From NCBI RefSeq assembly GCF_900157385.1, contig NZ_LT717701.1:660693-724692 (forward strand): 64,000 nt of DNA, read 5' to 3'. Source of the stretch: Mycobacterium terramassiliense. Its GTDB lineage: Bacteria; Actinomycetota; Actinomycetes; Mycobacteriales; Mycobacteriaceae. Position numbers and translations under genes: made by a program. Under the pieces are notes generated by a model that was not told the origin of the DNA, searched no databases, and saw only the letters and a program-made list of their open reading frames with translations. Each line of letters begins with the position of its first letter. Position 1 is the stretch's first letter. Shown in pieces: positions 41,838-50,242 of this stretch.

Positions 41838-42788
41838 ATGAATGATCAATCCGGCAACACCACCGCGCCGCTGGTGCGGGCGCTCGCCGGTGCCAGCTTC
41901 GGGCTGGGTTTCGCCGAGCTGATGGCGCCCCGGAAAGTTGCTGCGGTTGCGGGGGTGGACGACACGCGCCTGTCCCGCCGGGTCATCCGCGCGTTGGGTG
42001 CGCGCGAATGCGGCCACGGCACGGCGCTGTTGGCCGGTTCCGACAAGCTGGTCTGGACGCGGGTGGCCGGCGACGTCTTGGACGTGACGCTGCTGTTGGC
42101 CGGCGTGGCGGCCCGCGGCCGCGGCCGGCGGCGCCGGGGCGCGTTATCGGCCGCCGTCCTCGGCGGCATCGGCGCGGTCGACCTCTACGTGGCGCTGGGT
42201 GCCACCCGCGATGGCGGCGCCCGACACGCCAGCGGTGCCCCGCGCCGCACCCTGCGCGCCGCGGTCACCGTGCGCCGCCCACCCGAGGACGTCTACCGCT
42301 TCTGGCGCGACCTGGAGAACCTGCCCAGCTTCATGCACCACCTGCGGTCGGTCACCGTCGGCCCCGACGGCCGGTCCCATTGGGTCGCCAGCGCGCCCGT
42401 CGGCCAGCCGGTGCAGTGGGACGCCCAGATCACCGAAGACCAGCCCAACGAGCGGGTCGCCTGGCAGTCGCTGCCCGGCTCGGCGATCGACAACGGGGGC
42501 AGCGTCGAATTCACGCCCGCGAGCAACGGCGCCGGGACCGAGGTCCGGGTCCGGATGGGCTACCAGATGCCGGGCGGCGTCATCGGCAAGGCCGCCGCGA
42601 GCCTGTTCGGCGAGTCGCCCGACCAACAGGTCAACGACGATCTCCGCCGGTTCAAGCAGATCCTCGAGACCGGCCAGGTGCTGCGGTCGGACGGCTCCCC
42701 GGAGGGCACCGTCGCGGCCCGACAGTTGCGTCAGCAGCCCGCTCAGCCCAACGGTGACAAGGGCACCAGCAAAGGAGCCACCGCATGA
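41838..42788 (+). CDS. Membrane-anchored SRPBCC (polyketide cyclase-like) protein
   Basis: 316 residues. The N-terminal ~125 residues contain short hydrophobic helices (LAGASFGLGFAELMAP, VLDVTLLLAGVAA, LSAAVLGGIGAVDLYVALGA). The SRPBCC cavity domain follows: VRRPPEDVYRFWRDLENLPSFM, HWVASAPVGQPVQWDAQI, WQSLPGSAIDNGGSVEF. A hydrophilic tail ends the protein. The stop overlaps the ATG of an alcohol dehydrogenase (ATGA), a pairing that I recall from other bacteria. The ATG follows CAGGGAG. It may bind a lipid or hydrophobic substrate for the dehydrogenase; inference. Confidence 0.85.
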   Translation: MNDQSGNTTAPLVRALAGASFGLGFAELMAPRKVAAVAGVDDTRLSRRVIRALGARECGHGTALLAGSDKLVWTRVAGDVLDVTLLLAGVAARGRGRRRRGALSAAVLGGIGAVDLYVALGATRDGGARHASGAPRRTLRAAVTVRRPPEDVYRFWRDLENLPSFMHHLRSVTVGPDGRSHWVASAPVGQPVQWDAQITEDQPNERVAWQSLPGSAIDNGGSVEFTPASNGAGTEVRVRMGYQMPGGVIGKAAASLFGESPDQQVNDDLRRFKQILETGQVLRSDGSPEGTVAARQLRQQPAQPNGDKGTSKGATA

Positions 42789-43954
42789 GAGCCACCGTCT
42801 GGGCGGGACGCAACAGCGTTGAGGTGCAATCGGTTCCGGACCCGAAGATCCTCAACGATCGCGACGCCATCGTGCGGGTCAGCTCGACGGCGATCTGCGG
42901 ATCGGACCTGCACCTCTACGACGGCTACATCCCGACGGTGAAGCGCGGGGACGTGCTGGGCCACGAGTTCATGGGCGAGGTCGTCGAGGTCGGCAAGGCG
43001 GTGAACAACCTCGCCGTCGGCGATCGGGTGGTGGTGCCGTTCCCGATCGCATGCGGGTCGTGCTCGGCCTGTGAACGCGACCTGTACTCGCTGTGCGAGA
43101 ACTCCAACCCGAACGCCGGCATCGCGGAGAAGTTCATGGGCCATTCGCCGGCGGGATTGTTCGGCTATTCGCACATGCTTGGTGGATTCGCCGGCGGCCA
43201 AGCCGAATACGCCCGCGTGCCCTTCGCCGACGTGGGGCCGCTCAAGGTCGACGACGACCTCACCGACGATCAGGTGTTGTTCCTGTCGGACATCTTGCCA
43301 ACCGGCTATATGGGTGCGGAGATGTGCGACATCCAGCCGGGCCAGGTCGTCGCGGTCTGGGGTGCCGGACCCGTCGGCCTGTTCGCGATGATGAGCGCTT
43401 TCTTACTCGGTGCATCCAACGTCATTGCCATCGACCGGGTACCGTATCGCCTGGCGTTGGCCGAGAAGATCGGCGCCACACCGGTCAACTTCTCCGAAAC
43501 GTCGGTGCTCGGGGAGCTTCAGGACATCACCGCCGGACGGGGACCGGACCACTGCATCGACGCGGTCGGCATGGAAGCCCGTAACGGGTCTGCCCCGGTG
43601 GACGCCTACGACCGCGTCAAGCAGGCGATGCGCCTGGAAACCGAACGCCCGCATGCACTTCGGGAAGCGGCGATGAGTTGCCGAAACGGCGGCACCATTT
43701 CGATCGTCGGTGTCTACGGCGGGCTGATGGACAAGTTTCCCATCGGCGCGGTCATGAATCGGTCGCTGACCATCAAGACCGGGCAGTGCCACGTGCAGCG
43801 TTACATGCGCCCGCTGCTGGAGCGGATCCGCCGCGGAGACATCGACCCGACCATGATCATCACCCACCATTTGGGACTCGATGAGGCGCCGCACGGCTAC
43901 GAGATCTTCAAGCACAAGCAGGACGGCTGCACGAAAGTCGTCCTCCACCCATGA
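42785..43954 (+). CDS. Zinc-dependent alcohol dehydrogenase, formaldehyde dehydrogenase-like
   Basis: 389 residues, medium-chain dehydrogenase: catalytic zinc ligands in STAICGSDLHLYDG and GHEFMGEVVEVG, structural zinc Cys cluster CGSCSACERDLYSLCE, NAD-binding VWGAGPVGLFAMM. The GMEARNG insertion and length match the glutathione-independent formaldehyde dehydrogenase-like subfamily. Whether it oxidises formaldehyde or another alcohol is unknown. Translationally coupled to the SRPBCC gene and 13 nt upstream of a DJ-1/PfpI gene. Confidence 0.9.
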   Translation: MRATVWAGRNSVEVQSVPDPKILNDRDAIVRVSSTAICGSDLHLYDGYIPTVKRGDVLGHEFMGEVVEVGKAVNNLAVGDRVVVPFPIACGSCSACERDLYSLCENSNPNAGIAEKFMGHSPAGLFGYSHMLGGFAGGQAEYARVPFADVGPLKVDDDLTDDQVLFLSDILPTGYMGAEMCDIQPGQVVAVWGAGPVGLFAMMSAFLLGASNVIAIDRVPYRLALAEKIGATPVNFSETSVLGELQDITAGRGPDHCIDAVGMEARNGSAPVDAYDRVKQAMRLETERPHALREAAMSCRNGGTISIVGVYGGLMDKFPIGAVMNRSLTIKTGQCHVQRYMRPLLERIRRGDIDPTMIITHHLGLDEAPHGYEIFKHKQDGCTKVVLHP

Positions 43955-43967
43955 AGGAGGTACCGCG

Positions 43968-44522
43968 ATGTCAAATGAGTTGCGAGGGGTGAAGGTTGCC
44001 ATCCTGGCGGCCGACGGCGTTGAGAAGGTCGAACTCGAGCAGCCGCGCTCGGCCGTCGAAGAGGCCGGCGGCCAGGTCGAGGTGTTGTCGCTGAAGCCAG
44101 GCGAAATCCAGGCGCGCAACCACGATCTCGAGCCGGCCGGGACCTTCGCGGTCGACCGCGCCGTGTCGGACGCGTCGGTGGGCGAGTTCGACGGCCTCGT
44201 GCTGCCGGGCGGCACGGTGAATCCGGACAAGCTGCGCATCGACGAGGCCGCGGTCTCGTTCGTCCGCGACTTCGTCACATCCGGAAAGCCGGTCGCCGCG
44301 ATCTGTCACGGACCGTGGACGCTCGTGGAGGCGGGTGTGGCCGTGGGTCGGACGCTGACGTCGTACCCCAGCATCCGCACCGACCTGCGGAATGCGGGAG
44401 CGCATGTGGTGGACGAAGAGGTTGCTGTCGACGGCAATCTGATCACCAGTCGCTCACCGTCGGACCTTCCGGCGTTTTGCGAGACGATCATCAAGCAATT
44501 CGCGCGCGCGTCGACGGGATAG
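43968..44522 (+). CDS. DJ-1/PfpI family protein
   Basis: 184 residues from ATG 43968, which has a near-perfect RBS AAGGAGG (43954-43960). Flavodoxin-like fold with the nucleophile Cys113 in AAICHGPWTLVEAG and LVLPGGTVNPDKLR upstream. This branch (PfpI/YhbO-like) is linked to stress protection and proposed glyoxalase or deglycase activity. Following an aldehyde-type dehydrogenase, a role in reactive carbonyl detoxification fits but is inference. Confidence 0.92.
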   Translation: MSNELRGVKVAILAADGVEKVELEQPRSAVEEAGGQVEVLSLKPGEIQARNHDLEPAGTFAVDRAVSDASVGEFDGLVLPGGTVNPDKLRIDEAAVSFVRDFVTSGKPVAAICHGPWTLVEAGVAVGRTLTSYPSIRTDLRNAGAHVVDEEVAVDGNLITSRSPSDLPAFCETIIKQFARASTG

Positions 44523-44587
44523 CCGAACCGAAATCGTTCCGCACCGTTTTAACCACCGCTGTTGGGGGAATCACACAGGTCAAGGCC

Positions 44588-45316
44588 GTGATCGGAACGG
44601 CGCTCTTTTCCAGGCTGACCGAAAGGCCCACTTTGACAACCACCTATCCCGAGCCCGCCATTTCGGTTGCGCACAACGTGTATCAGCCGCAAGAAGATTC
44701 CCGATTGCTGGTCGACGCGATGCACCATTCCGCGCTGATTCCGGGGCGGCGGGTGCTCGATCTCTGCACGGGCAGCGGGTTCGTCGCGATCGCCGCGGCC
44801 GAAATGGGCTGTGCCAGCGTTACTGCGTTCGACATCTGCCCGCACGCGGTGCGGTGCTGCGGGGACAATGCTGCGCTAGCGGGCGCCGCGGTGGATGTCC
44901 GTGAGGGATCGTGGCTGGACGCCGTCGACCTCGCGCCGTTCGACGTGGTGGTGGCCAACCCGCCGTACGTACCGACGCCTCCCGGCGACGACTCCGGATC
45001 GATCGGCGCCGGCCCGTCAGTGGCCTGGAACGCGGGGTCCGATGGGCGGCTGATCCTGGATCCCTTGTGCGAGGCGGCGCCGAAGCTGCTGTGCGACGGG
45101 GGATCGCTGCTGCTCGTGCATTCCGCGATCGCCGGGGTCCAGCAATCGCTGGACCGGTTGAAGTGGGCCGGGATGGAGGGTGAAGTGATTGCCTCCAAGT
45201 GGATCCCGTTCGGCCCCGTCATGTCGGCGCGGGCGAAGTGGTTGGAGGACACGGGCCGGATCCCGCGCGGCCGCCGTGAGGAGGAGCTCGTCGTGATCCG
45301 GGCGGAGAAGCCGTGA
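44588..45316 (+). CDS. HemK-like class I methyltransferase
   Basis: Start GTG 44588 (242 residues) or TTG 44633; the sequence is conserved-looking from VYQPQEDSRLLVDAM onward. Motif I is VLDLCTGSGFVAIAAAE, and the catalytic NPPY is in VVVANPPYVPTPPGDD, typical of N5-glutamine or N6-adenine methyltransferases of the HemK/MTQ2 type. The target is unknown; a protein glutamine or small molecule is possible. The TGA overlaps the GTG of the CDGSH gene. Confidence 0.85.
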   Translation: MIGTALFSRLTERPTLTTTYPEPAISVAHNVYQPQEDSRLLVDAMHHSALIPGRRVLDLCTGSGFVAIAAAEMGCASVTAFDICPHAVRCCGDNAALAGAAVDVREGSWLDAVDLAPFDVVVANPPYVPTPPGDDSGSIGAGPSVAWNAGSDGRLILDPLCEAAPKLLCDGGSLLLVHSAIAGVQQSLDRLKWAGMEGEVIASKWIPFGPVMSARAKWLEDTGRIPRGRREEELVVIRAEKP

Positions 45317-45588
45317 CGACGACGCGCGTACAGGTGGTCAAGGGAGGACCCGTGCTGGTCTCCGGACCGGTGCGCATCGAGATGCCCGACGGCGGCGTGG
45401 TCGAGTCCGACCGGTTCATGGTGGCGATCTGCACCTGCCGGCGCAGCGAGGCATATCCGTTGTGTGACACCAGCCATCGGCGTTGCCGTCGCACCGGGAA
45501 ACGGGCGGGCGCGGAAGGCTCCCGAAAGGCTATGGCCAATCCAGCGGCCGCCGCAACGACGTCTGACCCCGCTGCCACGACTCCATAA
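45313..45588 (+). CDS. CDGSH-type iron-sulfur protein
   Basis: 91 residues from GTG 45313. The CDGSH motif is CTCRRSEAYPLCDTSH (C-x-C-x8-C-x3-H, with Thr in place of Gly), which binds a redox-active [2Fe-2S] cluster. The strand before it (GPVRIEMPDGGVV) is standard; the last ~35 residues are a low-complexity tail. That tail is encoded antisense to the end of the haem-oxygenase-like gene (45530-45588). Confidence 0.88.
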   Translation: MTTTRVQVVKGGPVLVSGPVRIEMPDGGVVESDRFMVAICTCRRSEAYPLCDTSHRRCRRTGKRAGAEGSRKAMANPAAAATTSDPAATTP

Positions 45589-46555
45589 GCCTGTCCGCCA
45601 AGCGGTTTTCGACCGCTGCGTGTGCCCGCATCCCGAATACGACATCGGGGTCCAGGTGCGGCTCCCGGGCGACGAGATCGCCGACGACGTCGATGCGCAC
45701 CACCTGCTCGTGTACCGCGTCGGCTTCGACATGCTCGCTGTAGAAACCGATGCACGCCGACGGCGCCCCCATCCGCTGCAGGGCCTGCACCATCCGTCGG
45801 GATCCCGGCGGGGAGGTGATCTCCGTCGAGGCGAAGTGCCCCACCGCGGCGCCCCGGCGCGAGCGGTGCAGCCCGAACAGTGACATGAGATTGACCACCG
45901 CCAACGACTCGGCGGGCACGGCGTCGAGGTAACCGAGATACGTCGAATCCAGCTCGGCGGCCACCAACAGATCGGCGAAGAGTTGCTGGTGCAGGCGCGG
46001 CCCCCGACCGGCGCCGTATTCGTCGAACTCGACGGCCACGAACGCCGCCTTGGCGGTCCCCATCAGCCGCGGGATCGCGAAGGCGTGCGGATCGCCCTCC
46101 TTCAGGTGATACAGCGACCGGTGCGCGAAGTACTCGCGCATCTGCTCCCAGCTCCCCGAGTCGCGCAGGTAGTACGACGGACCGGTCCCGTCGGTGGGCT
46201 CGATGGAGATCGCCTCCATCTCGGCGGCCGCCGTGTGCCCGGGTTCGATGGGGCCGACGTCGCGTCGCACGCCGGCCAAAAAGACGCGTTCGAGTTGGGC
46301 GCGCAAGTGCAGCAACCCAGGGTTCCACTCCCAGGCGGGGTCGACGCCCGCGAATCCCCGATAGTGCAGTTCGTAGCACATGCACAGCGCCAGCTGCAGA
46401 TCCAGGCCGTAGGGATCGGAGTCCCGGACGGACGCACCGATGCGTGTGAGGTGATCGTGCGAGGGCGGCCCGACCAGCGCATGCCGGACGGCGGTCGACA
46501 GCGGCCCGTGGACCGCGGGCAGGGCGGGTTCCACCGGGATTGATGTGCGGGTCAC
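45530..46555 (-). CDS. Iron-containing redox enzyme, haem-oxygenase-like fold
   Basis: 341 residues from GTG 46555. The helical haem-oxygenase-like fold (Haem_oxygenas_2/HDO-type) has putative metal ligands in LCMCYELHYRGFAGVDP, EMEAISIEPTD, HAFAIPRLMG, VEFDEYGAGRG, and ASACIGFYSEHVEADAVHE-like HVEAD. Substrate unknown; members of this class cleave or decarboxylate C-C bonds with a di-iron or iron centre. It overlaps the CDGSH gene tail-to-tail by 59 bp, and similar proteins are sometimes neighbours of CDGSH genes, suggesting a functional pair. Confidence 0.85.
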   Translation of the reverse strand: MTRTSIPVEPALPAVHGPLSTAVRHALVGPPSHDHLTRIGASVRDSDPYGLDLQLALCMCYELHYRGFAGVDPAWEWNPGLLHLRAQLERVFLAGVRRDVGPIEPGHTAAAEMEAISIEPTDGTGPSYYLRDSGSWEQMREYFAHRSLYHLKEGDPHAFAIPRLMGTAKAAFVAVEFDEYGAGRGPRLHQQLFADLLVAAELDSTYLGYLDAVPAESLAVVNLMSLFGLHRSRRGAAVGHFASTEITSPPGSRRMVQALQRMGAPSACIGFYSEHVEADAVHEQVVRIDVVGDLVAREPHLDPDVVFGMRAHAAVENRLADRLMESWQRGQTSLRRPLDWP

Positions 46556-46598
46556 GCCGATGACTACCCGTCAACGGGCCGGGGCAAACGGTGGTGCG

Positions 46599-48815
46599 TC
46601 ACTGCCCCACTTCGGGAACGCGGAAGGTGATCTCGACGGCGGTGCCCGTCGGGGCGCTTTGCAGGTCCATCGCCTCACTGAGCGCGCGCATCAACACCAG
46701 CCCGCGTCCGCTGTTGCCTGGGTCGGCGGCCGGTGGTTTCCACGAACCCGTGTCGGAGATCCTGGTTCGGACCCGGCCGGCGGTGACTTCGGCTTCGAGC
46801 AGCATGGTCCCGATGCGGTGTCCGCGGTAAGCATGCTCGACGCAGTTGGTGCACGCCTCGTTGACGACCAGCACGATGTCGGCCGCCACCGCCTCCGGGA
46901 CATTGGCGGTGCGCAGCCAGGCCGCCAGCCGATGCCGGATGTCGACCAGCTGCCCGGCGAAGGCCTCGCTTTCGATGCGGAGCTGCGTCGGGAGATGCCG
47001 GTACATCACCATCGCGACGTCATCGTCATACCCCGACGCCGGGGCGAGCGCGCCGACTACCGCCTCCGGGGCCCGTTCCAGGGGAAGCTGGGCCGTCTCG
47101 AGCAAAACGTCCGCGGCACGGGCGATTCCGATGTCAATCGACTCGTGTTTGCGCTCGACCAGGCCGTCGGTGTAGAGCATCAAAGTCGAGCCCGGTGGCA
47201 GCACCCGGGACGCCTGGGGTCGCGGTTCGTCCCGCCGGACCGCCAGTGGCACCGACGCGGCATCGGTCAGCACGCTGGTGTTCGCCGGTGCAGGGCCCGC
47301 GACCATTGCGGGCATGTGCCCGGCATTGCTGTATTCCAGCACTCCGGTTTCGGTGTCCAGGATCGCCAGAAAGACCGTGGTGCAGTACGCATTCGGGATG
47401 AGCGACGCCGCCAAGTCAAGCTGCTCGAGCAGCAGCGCCGGTTGAGCGCCGTTAATCAACAGCGCCCGCGCCGAGCTGCGCAGCTGGCCCATGGTCGCGG
47501 CCGCCTGCAGGCCACGGCCGACGCAGTCGCCGACGACGATGCCGATGCGGTTGTCGCCGATGGGCAGCACGTCATACCAGTCGCCCCCGATCTCCAGGGG
47601 CGGCACCGCGGGTTCGTAGCACACCGCGAAGCCGGGAGGCGTCTGCACCGTGGGCAGCATCGCGCGCTGCAGCGTCAGCGAGGTTTCGCGGGCACTCTCG
47701 AACTGACGCACGTGCTGCATGGCCAGGCTGAGGTGGCCGATGAGCACCGTGATCAGGAGCCGATCTTCGGCGCTGACCCAGCGGGGGGAACGAAGCTCCA
47801 ACCACAACGCCAAGTCCCCGGCATTGGACAGCACTGCCACCAATCCCTGTGCCTTGCCGGGATTGTCGGGCCTGTCGACGGTCTTCGCGGTCAGCGGCAG
47901 CTGGTTGCGGGCGTCCTGGAAAGTGCTACGCAACCAGGGATCCATTCCGCGCCAGGATGTTTCGGGCGGCCCGCCCGCCACCTGGACGTCCGGTTCGCCG
48001 CCGCCGCTGGGCCACGACACGGCGATCACGCGTTGGACGTCGATCGCCGCCCGGCACTCGTCCAGGGTGATCGCCAGCAGCTCGGCGACGCTCTTGGCCA
48101 CCGCCACCGCCGTCGCCAGTCGCAGGACCGCGCTCTCCCGCGCGGCGAATGCCCGCTCCGCCGTGATGTCGCGAATCGTTCCCACGTAGACGTCTCGATC
48201 GCTGCCGGCCTCATTGACCGCGTTGATGCTCACCATCACCCAAGCCAGATGGCCGTCCCGGTGCCGGATCGGGGTTTCGTACTCGGCGCTGCCGTTGCTG
48301 CGGACCAGGGATTGTTGTTCCCGGGCGGTCTTCTTGTCGACCAGCCAGGGGTGGGGCCAGCGGTAGGGCAGGCCCGAGGCGGGATAACCCAGGATCTCGA
48401 TGAAGGCCTTGTTCATCTCGATCACCGAGCCTTCGTGGTCGGCGACGAAGAAGCCCTCCTGTAGCGAATTCACCAGGGCGGTGCGGAATTTGTCGCGATC
48501 GGCCAGACCCTCGGCGCGGGCCCGCTCGCGCGATAAGAGCTTGGTGCCGTCGAGGAATCCCCGGGTCGCCACGTCCAGCGGCGCCAACGTCTGCAACAGA
48601 AATTCCAAAGCGACGGGCGCGGCGATTCGCGCGTCGTCGAATAGATCGAAGACCAGTTGCACATGGTGCTCGATGATTTCGAGCATGCTGATTTGCTCTT
48701 GCAGGGCGCGGCGTCCGAGCTCATGCCCCACGCTCAGGCTGTCCTCGTCCCGGGTGTCGAGGTAGGCGCGCAGGGCGGCCGCATATGCGGCGAGAAATTC
48801 CTGGTTGGTGCTCAT
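46599..48815 (-). CDS. Multidomain PAS-GAF-PP2C-HATPase sigma regulator (RsbU/RsbW-like)
   Basis: 738 residues: an N-terminal RsbU_N-like four-helix region (1-100), a PAS domain (about 110-215: SLQEGFFVADHEGSVIEMNKA), a GAF-like domain (220-375), a SpoIIE-type PP2C phosphatase (385-600: EIGGDWYDVLPI, GDCVGRGLQAA, LMLYTDGLVE, GYDDDVAMV), and a C-terminal GHKL anti-sigma kinase (600-738: VNEACTNCVEHAYRG, ISDTGSWKP, GRGLVLMRAL). The architecture recalls Rv1364c without its STAS end. Last gene of the stressosome operon; ATGA overlap with rsbX. It should dephosphorylate and rephosphorylate an anti-anti-sigma factor. Confidence 0.9.
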   Translation of the reverse strand: MSTNQEFLAAYAAALRAYLDTRDEDSLSVGHELGRRALQEQISMLEIIEHHVQLVFDLFDDARIAAPVALEFLLQTLAPLDVATRGFLDGTKLLSRERARAEGLADRDKFRTALVNSLQEGFFVADHEGSVIEMNKAFIEILGYPASGLPYRWPHPWLVDKKTAREQQSLVRSNGSAEYETPIRHRDGHLAWVMVSINAVNEAGSDRDVYVGTIRDITAERAFAARESAVLRLATAVAVAKSVAELLAITLDECRAAIDVQRVIAVSWPSGGGEPDVQVAGGPPETSWRGMDPWLRSTFQDARNQLPLTAKTVDRPDNPGKAQGLVAVLSNAGDLALWLELRSPRWVSAEDRLLITVLIGHLSLAMQHVRQFESARETSLTLQRAMLPTVQTPPGFAVCYEPAVPPLEIGGDWYDVLPIGDNRIGIVVGDCVGRGLQAAATMGQLRSSARALLINGAQPALLLEQLDLAASLIPNAYCTTVFLAILDTETGVLEYSNAGHMPAMVAGPAPANTSVLTDAASVPLAVRRDEPRPQASRVLPPGSTLMLYTDGLVERKHESIDIGIARAADVLLETAQLPLERAPEAVVGALAPASGYDDDVAMVMYRHLPTQLRIESEAFAGQLVDIRHRLAAWLRTANVPEAVAADIVLVVNEACTNCVEHAYRGHRIGTMLLEAEVTAGRVRTRISDTGSWKPPAADPGNSGRGLVLMRALSEAMDLQSAPTGTAVEITFRVPEVGQ

Positions 48816-49438
48816 GTCGACACCCCCCGATGACGCGCGGCGAGCACCATGGCATCGTCGGTTTCCTTGGCGTGCTTGCTGAGCAGATCTTCGGCGATTG
48901 TCACGGAGTGAGCCGCAAAGTCGATGTGCTCCAAGTAATCCTCGCCGATGCCGTCGGTGCTGATCACCAGCAGGTCACCGGGCCGGATCGAAAGCGTCTG
49001 GGCGGGCCTGATTTCCGGTATGCGGTAGCCGACGATTCCGGCGCTGAGGCGGGCGCTGGATCGGACCTCGACGCCGGTCGGGGCCTTGGCCACCAGATCG
49101 GCGGTGACGTTGCCCACGCCCGTCCACGCCAGCGTATTCGTGGCAAAATCGATCCGCGCCAACGTCATTGCGACTCCGCGGCTGCCGGTCAGCACGCGAT
49201 GGCACAGCTGGATCAGCACCTCGAGCCGCTCGGAGCTTGCGCGCTTGACCGCATCGACGGCGCGCAGCGCGGCGGTCGCGGCGTCCGGACCATGGCCGAG
49301 CCCGTCCACCACGCCGAACAGCGCGGCGGCGCCGTCCAGATCCACCGCGATGCCCCGGTCGCCGGACGTGAACTCGCTGGGCATCGGGCGACCCGCCCTT
49401 GCCCACTCGATCGGCCCGAAGCGACCGTCCTCATGCAC
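48812..49438 (-). CDS. rsbX: RsbX-like PP2C phosphatase
   Basis: 208 residues from GTG 49438. A minimal PP2C/SpoIIE domain: GVVDGLGHGPDAATAALRAVDA, MTLARIDFATNTLAWTGVGNV, LLVISTDGIGEDY. In Bacillus, RsbX resets the stressosome by dephosphorylating RsbR/RsbS. Position directly after rsbT (8-nt overlap) supports that role. Confidence 0.88.
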   Translation of the reverse strand: MHEDGRFGPIEWARAGRPMPSEFTSGDRGIAVDLDGAAALFGVVDGLGHGPDAATAALRAVDAVKRASSERLEVLIQLCHRVLTGSRGVAMTLARIDFATNTLAWTGVGNVTADLVAKAPTGVEVRSSARLSAGIVGYRIPEIRPAQTLSIRPGDLLVISTDGIGEDYLEHIDFAAHSVTIAEDLLSKHAKETDDAMVLAARHRGVST

Positions 49439-49844
49439 GCGCGGGAACCCACTTCCACATCTCGATGACGGTCCCGTGGCCCAGTGTCGAGTCGATGATC
49501 AACCGGTCCATCAGCCGCCGCGCTCCGGGCAGGCCCAGCCCCAATCCGCGACCGGTCGAATAGCCGTCCTCCAGCGCGCGCTCGATGTCGGCGATGCCGG
49601 GTCCGTCGTCCTCGGCGCGCACCACCAGCGCCTTGCGGCCGTCCCGGTCGGCCACCCAGAGATGAACCGTGCCCCGACCCGCGTAGCTGGTGATGTTGCG
49701 GGCGACTTCGGAGATGGCCGTTGCGACCATGGTGACGTCGGTCAGCGAGAATCCGAGATTGAGGGCGAGCTCATGTCCGGCTCTGCGGGCGGCGACGATG
49801 TCGTCGGAATTGTTGATGTCGACGACAACGTCAGCCGCCACCAT
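49431..49844 (-). CDS. rsbT: Serine/threonine kinase RsbT
   Basis: 137 residues, GHKL ATPase fold: N-box ATAISEVARNITSYAG, G1 DDGPGIADIE, G2 GRGLGLGLPGARRLMD. In the stressosome it phosphorylates RsbR and RsbS and, when released, activates the PP2C phosphatase. It overlaps rsbS by 14 nt. Confidence 0.92.
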   Translation of the reverse strand: MVAADVVVDINNSDDIVAARRAGHELALNLGFSLTDVTMVATAISEVARNITSYAGRGTVHLWVADRDGRKALVVRAEDDGPGIADIERALEDGYSTGRGLGLGLPGARRLMDRLIIDSTLGHGTVIEMWKWVPARA

Positions 49845-50220
49845 CGCGCCCGATCGTCGATTTCCCCAGCCCCAGTTGCCGGTTCAATAGGGCGAGGCCC
49901 TCTTCCAAATCCAGCGCGGTGTTCATGTCGTCGAACGCCAACCCGAGTTGGACCATCGCGAACGCGACCTCTGGCTGCAGGCCCACGATGACGGTGTCCG
50001 CGCCCCGCAATCGGGTCATGTGCGCGATGGTTCGCAGCGATCGGGCGGCGAACGAGTCCATTACGTCGATGGCGGTGACGTCGACGATGATGCCCTGCGC
50101 GCGAAACCTGCTGACCCGCTCCATGAGGTCGAGCCGCAGCCGCTCGGTCTCGGAATCGGTCAGGGCGGACTGCACCGTGGCGATCAGGATCGCGCCCTGT
50201 TTCAGGATGGGGACTGGCAT
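49831..50220 (-). CDS. rsbS: STAS-domain antagonist RsbS
   Basis: 129 residues, single STAS domain, starts MPVPILKQGAILIATVQSAL. The expected phosphoacceptor is Ser56 in AIDVMDSFAARSLRTIA. Core scaffold protein of the stressosome. It lies between rsbR (22-nt gap) and rsbT. Confidence 0.92.
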   Translation of the reverse strand: MPVPILKQGAILIATVQSALTDSETERLRLDLMERVSRFRAQGIIVDVTAIDVMDSFAARSLRTIAHMTRLRGADTVIVGLQPEVAFAMVQLGLAFDDMNTALDLEEGLALLNRQLGLGKSTIGRDGGG

Positions 50221-50242
50221 GGGGTGCTCGTGCTAATGGTGT

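Noticed and set aside
46545..48464. 639-codon plus-strand open frame over the PAS-GAF-PP2C gene
   Set aside because: Antisense shadow; low-complexity translation, while the minus strand encodes five well-defined domains.
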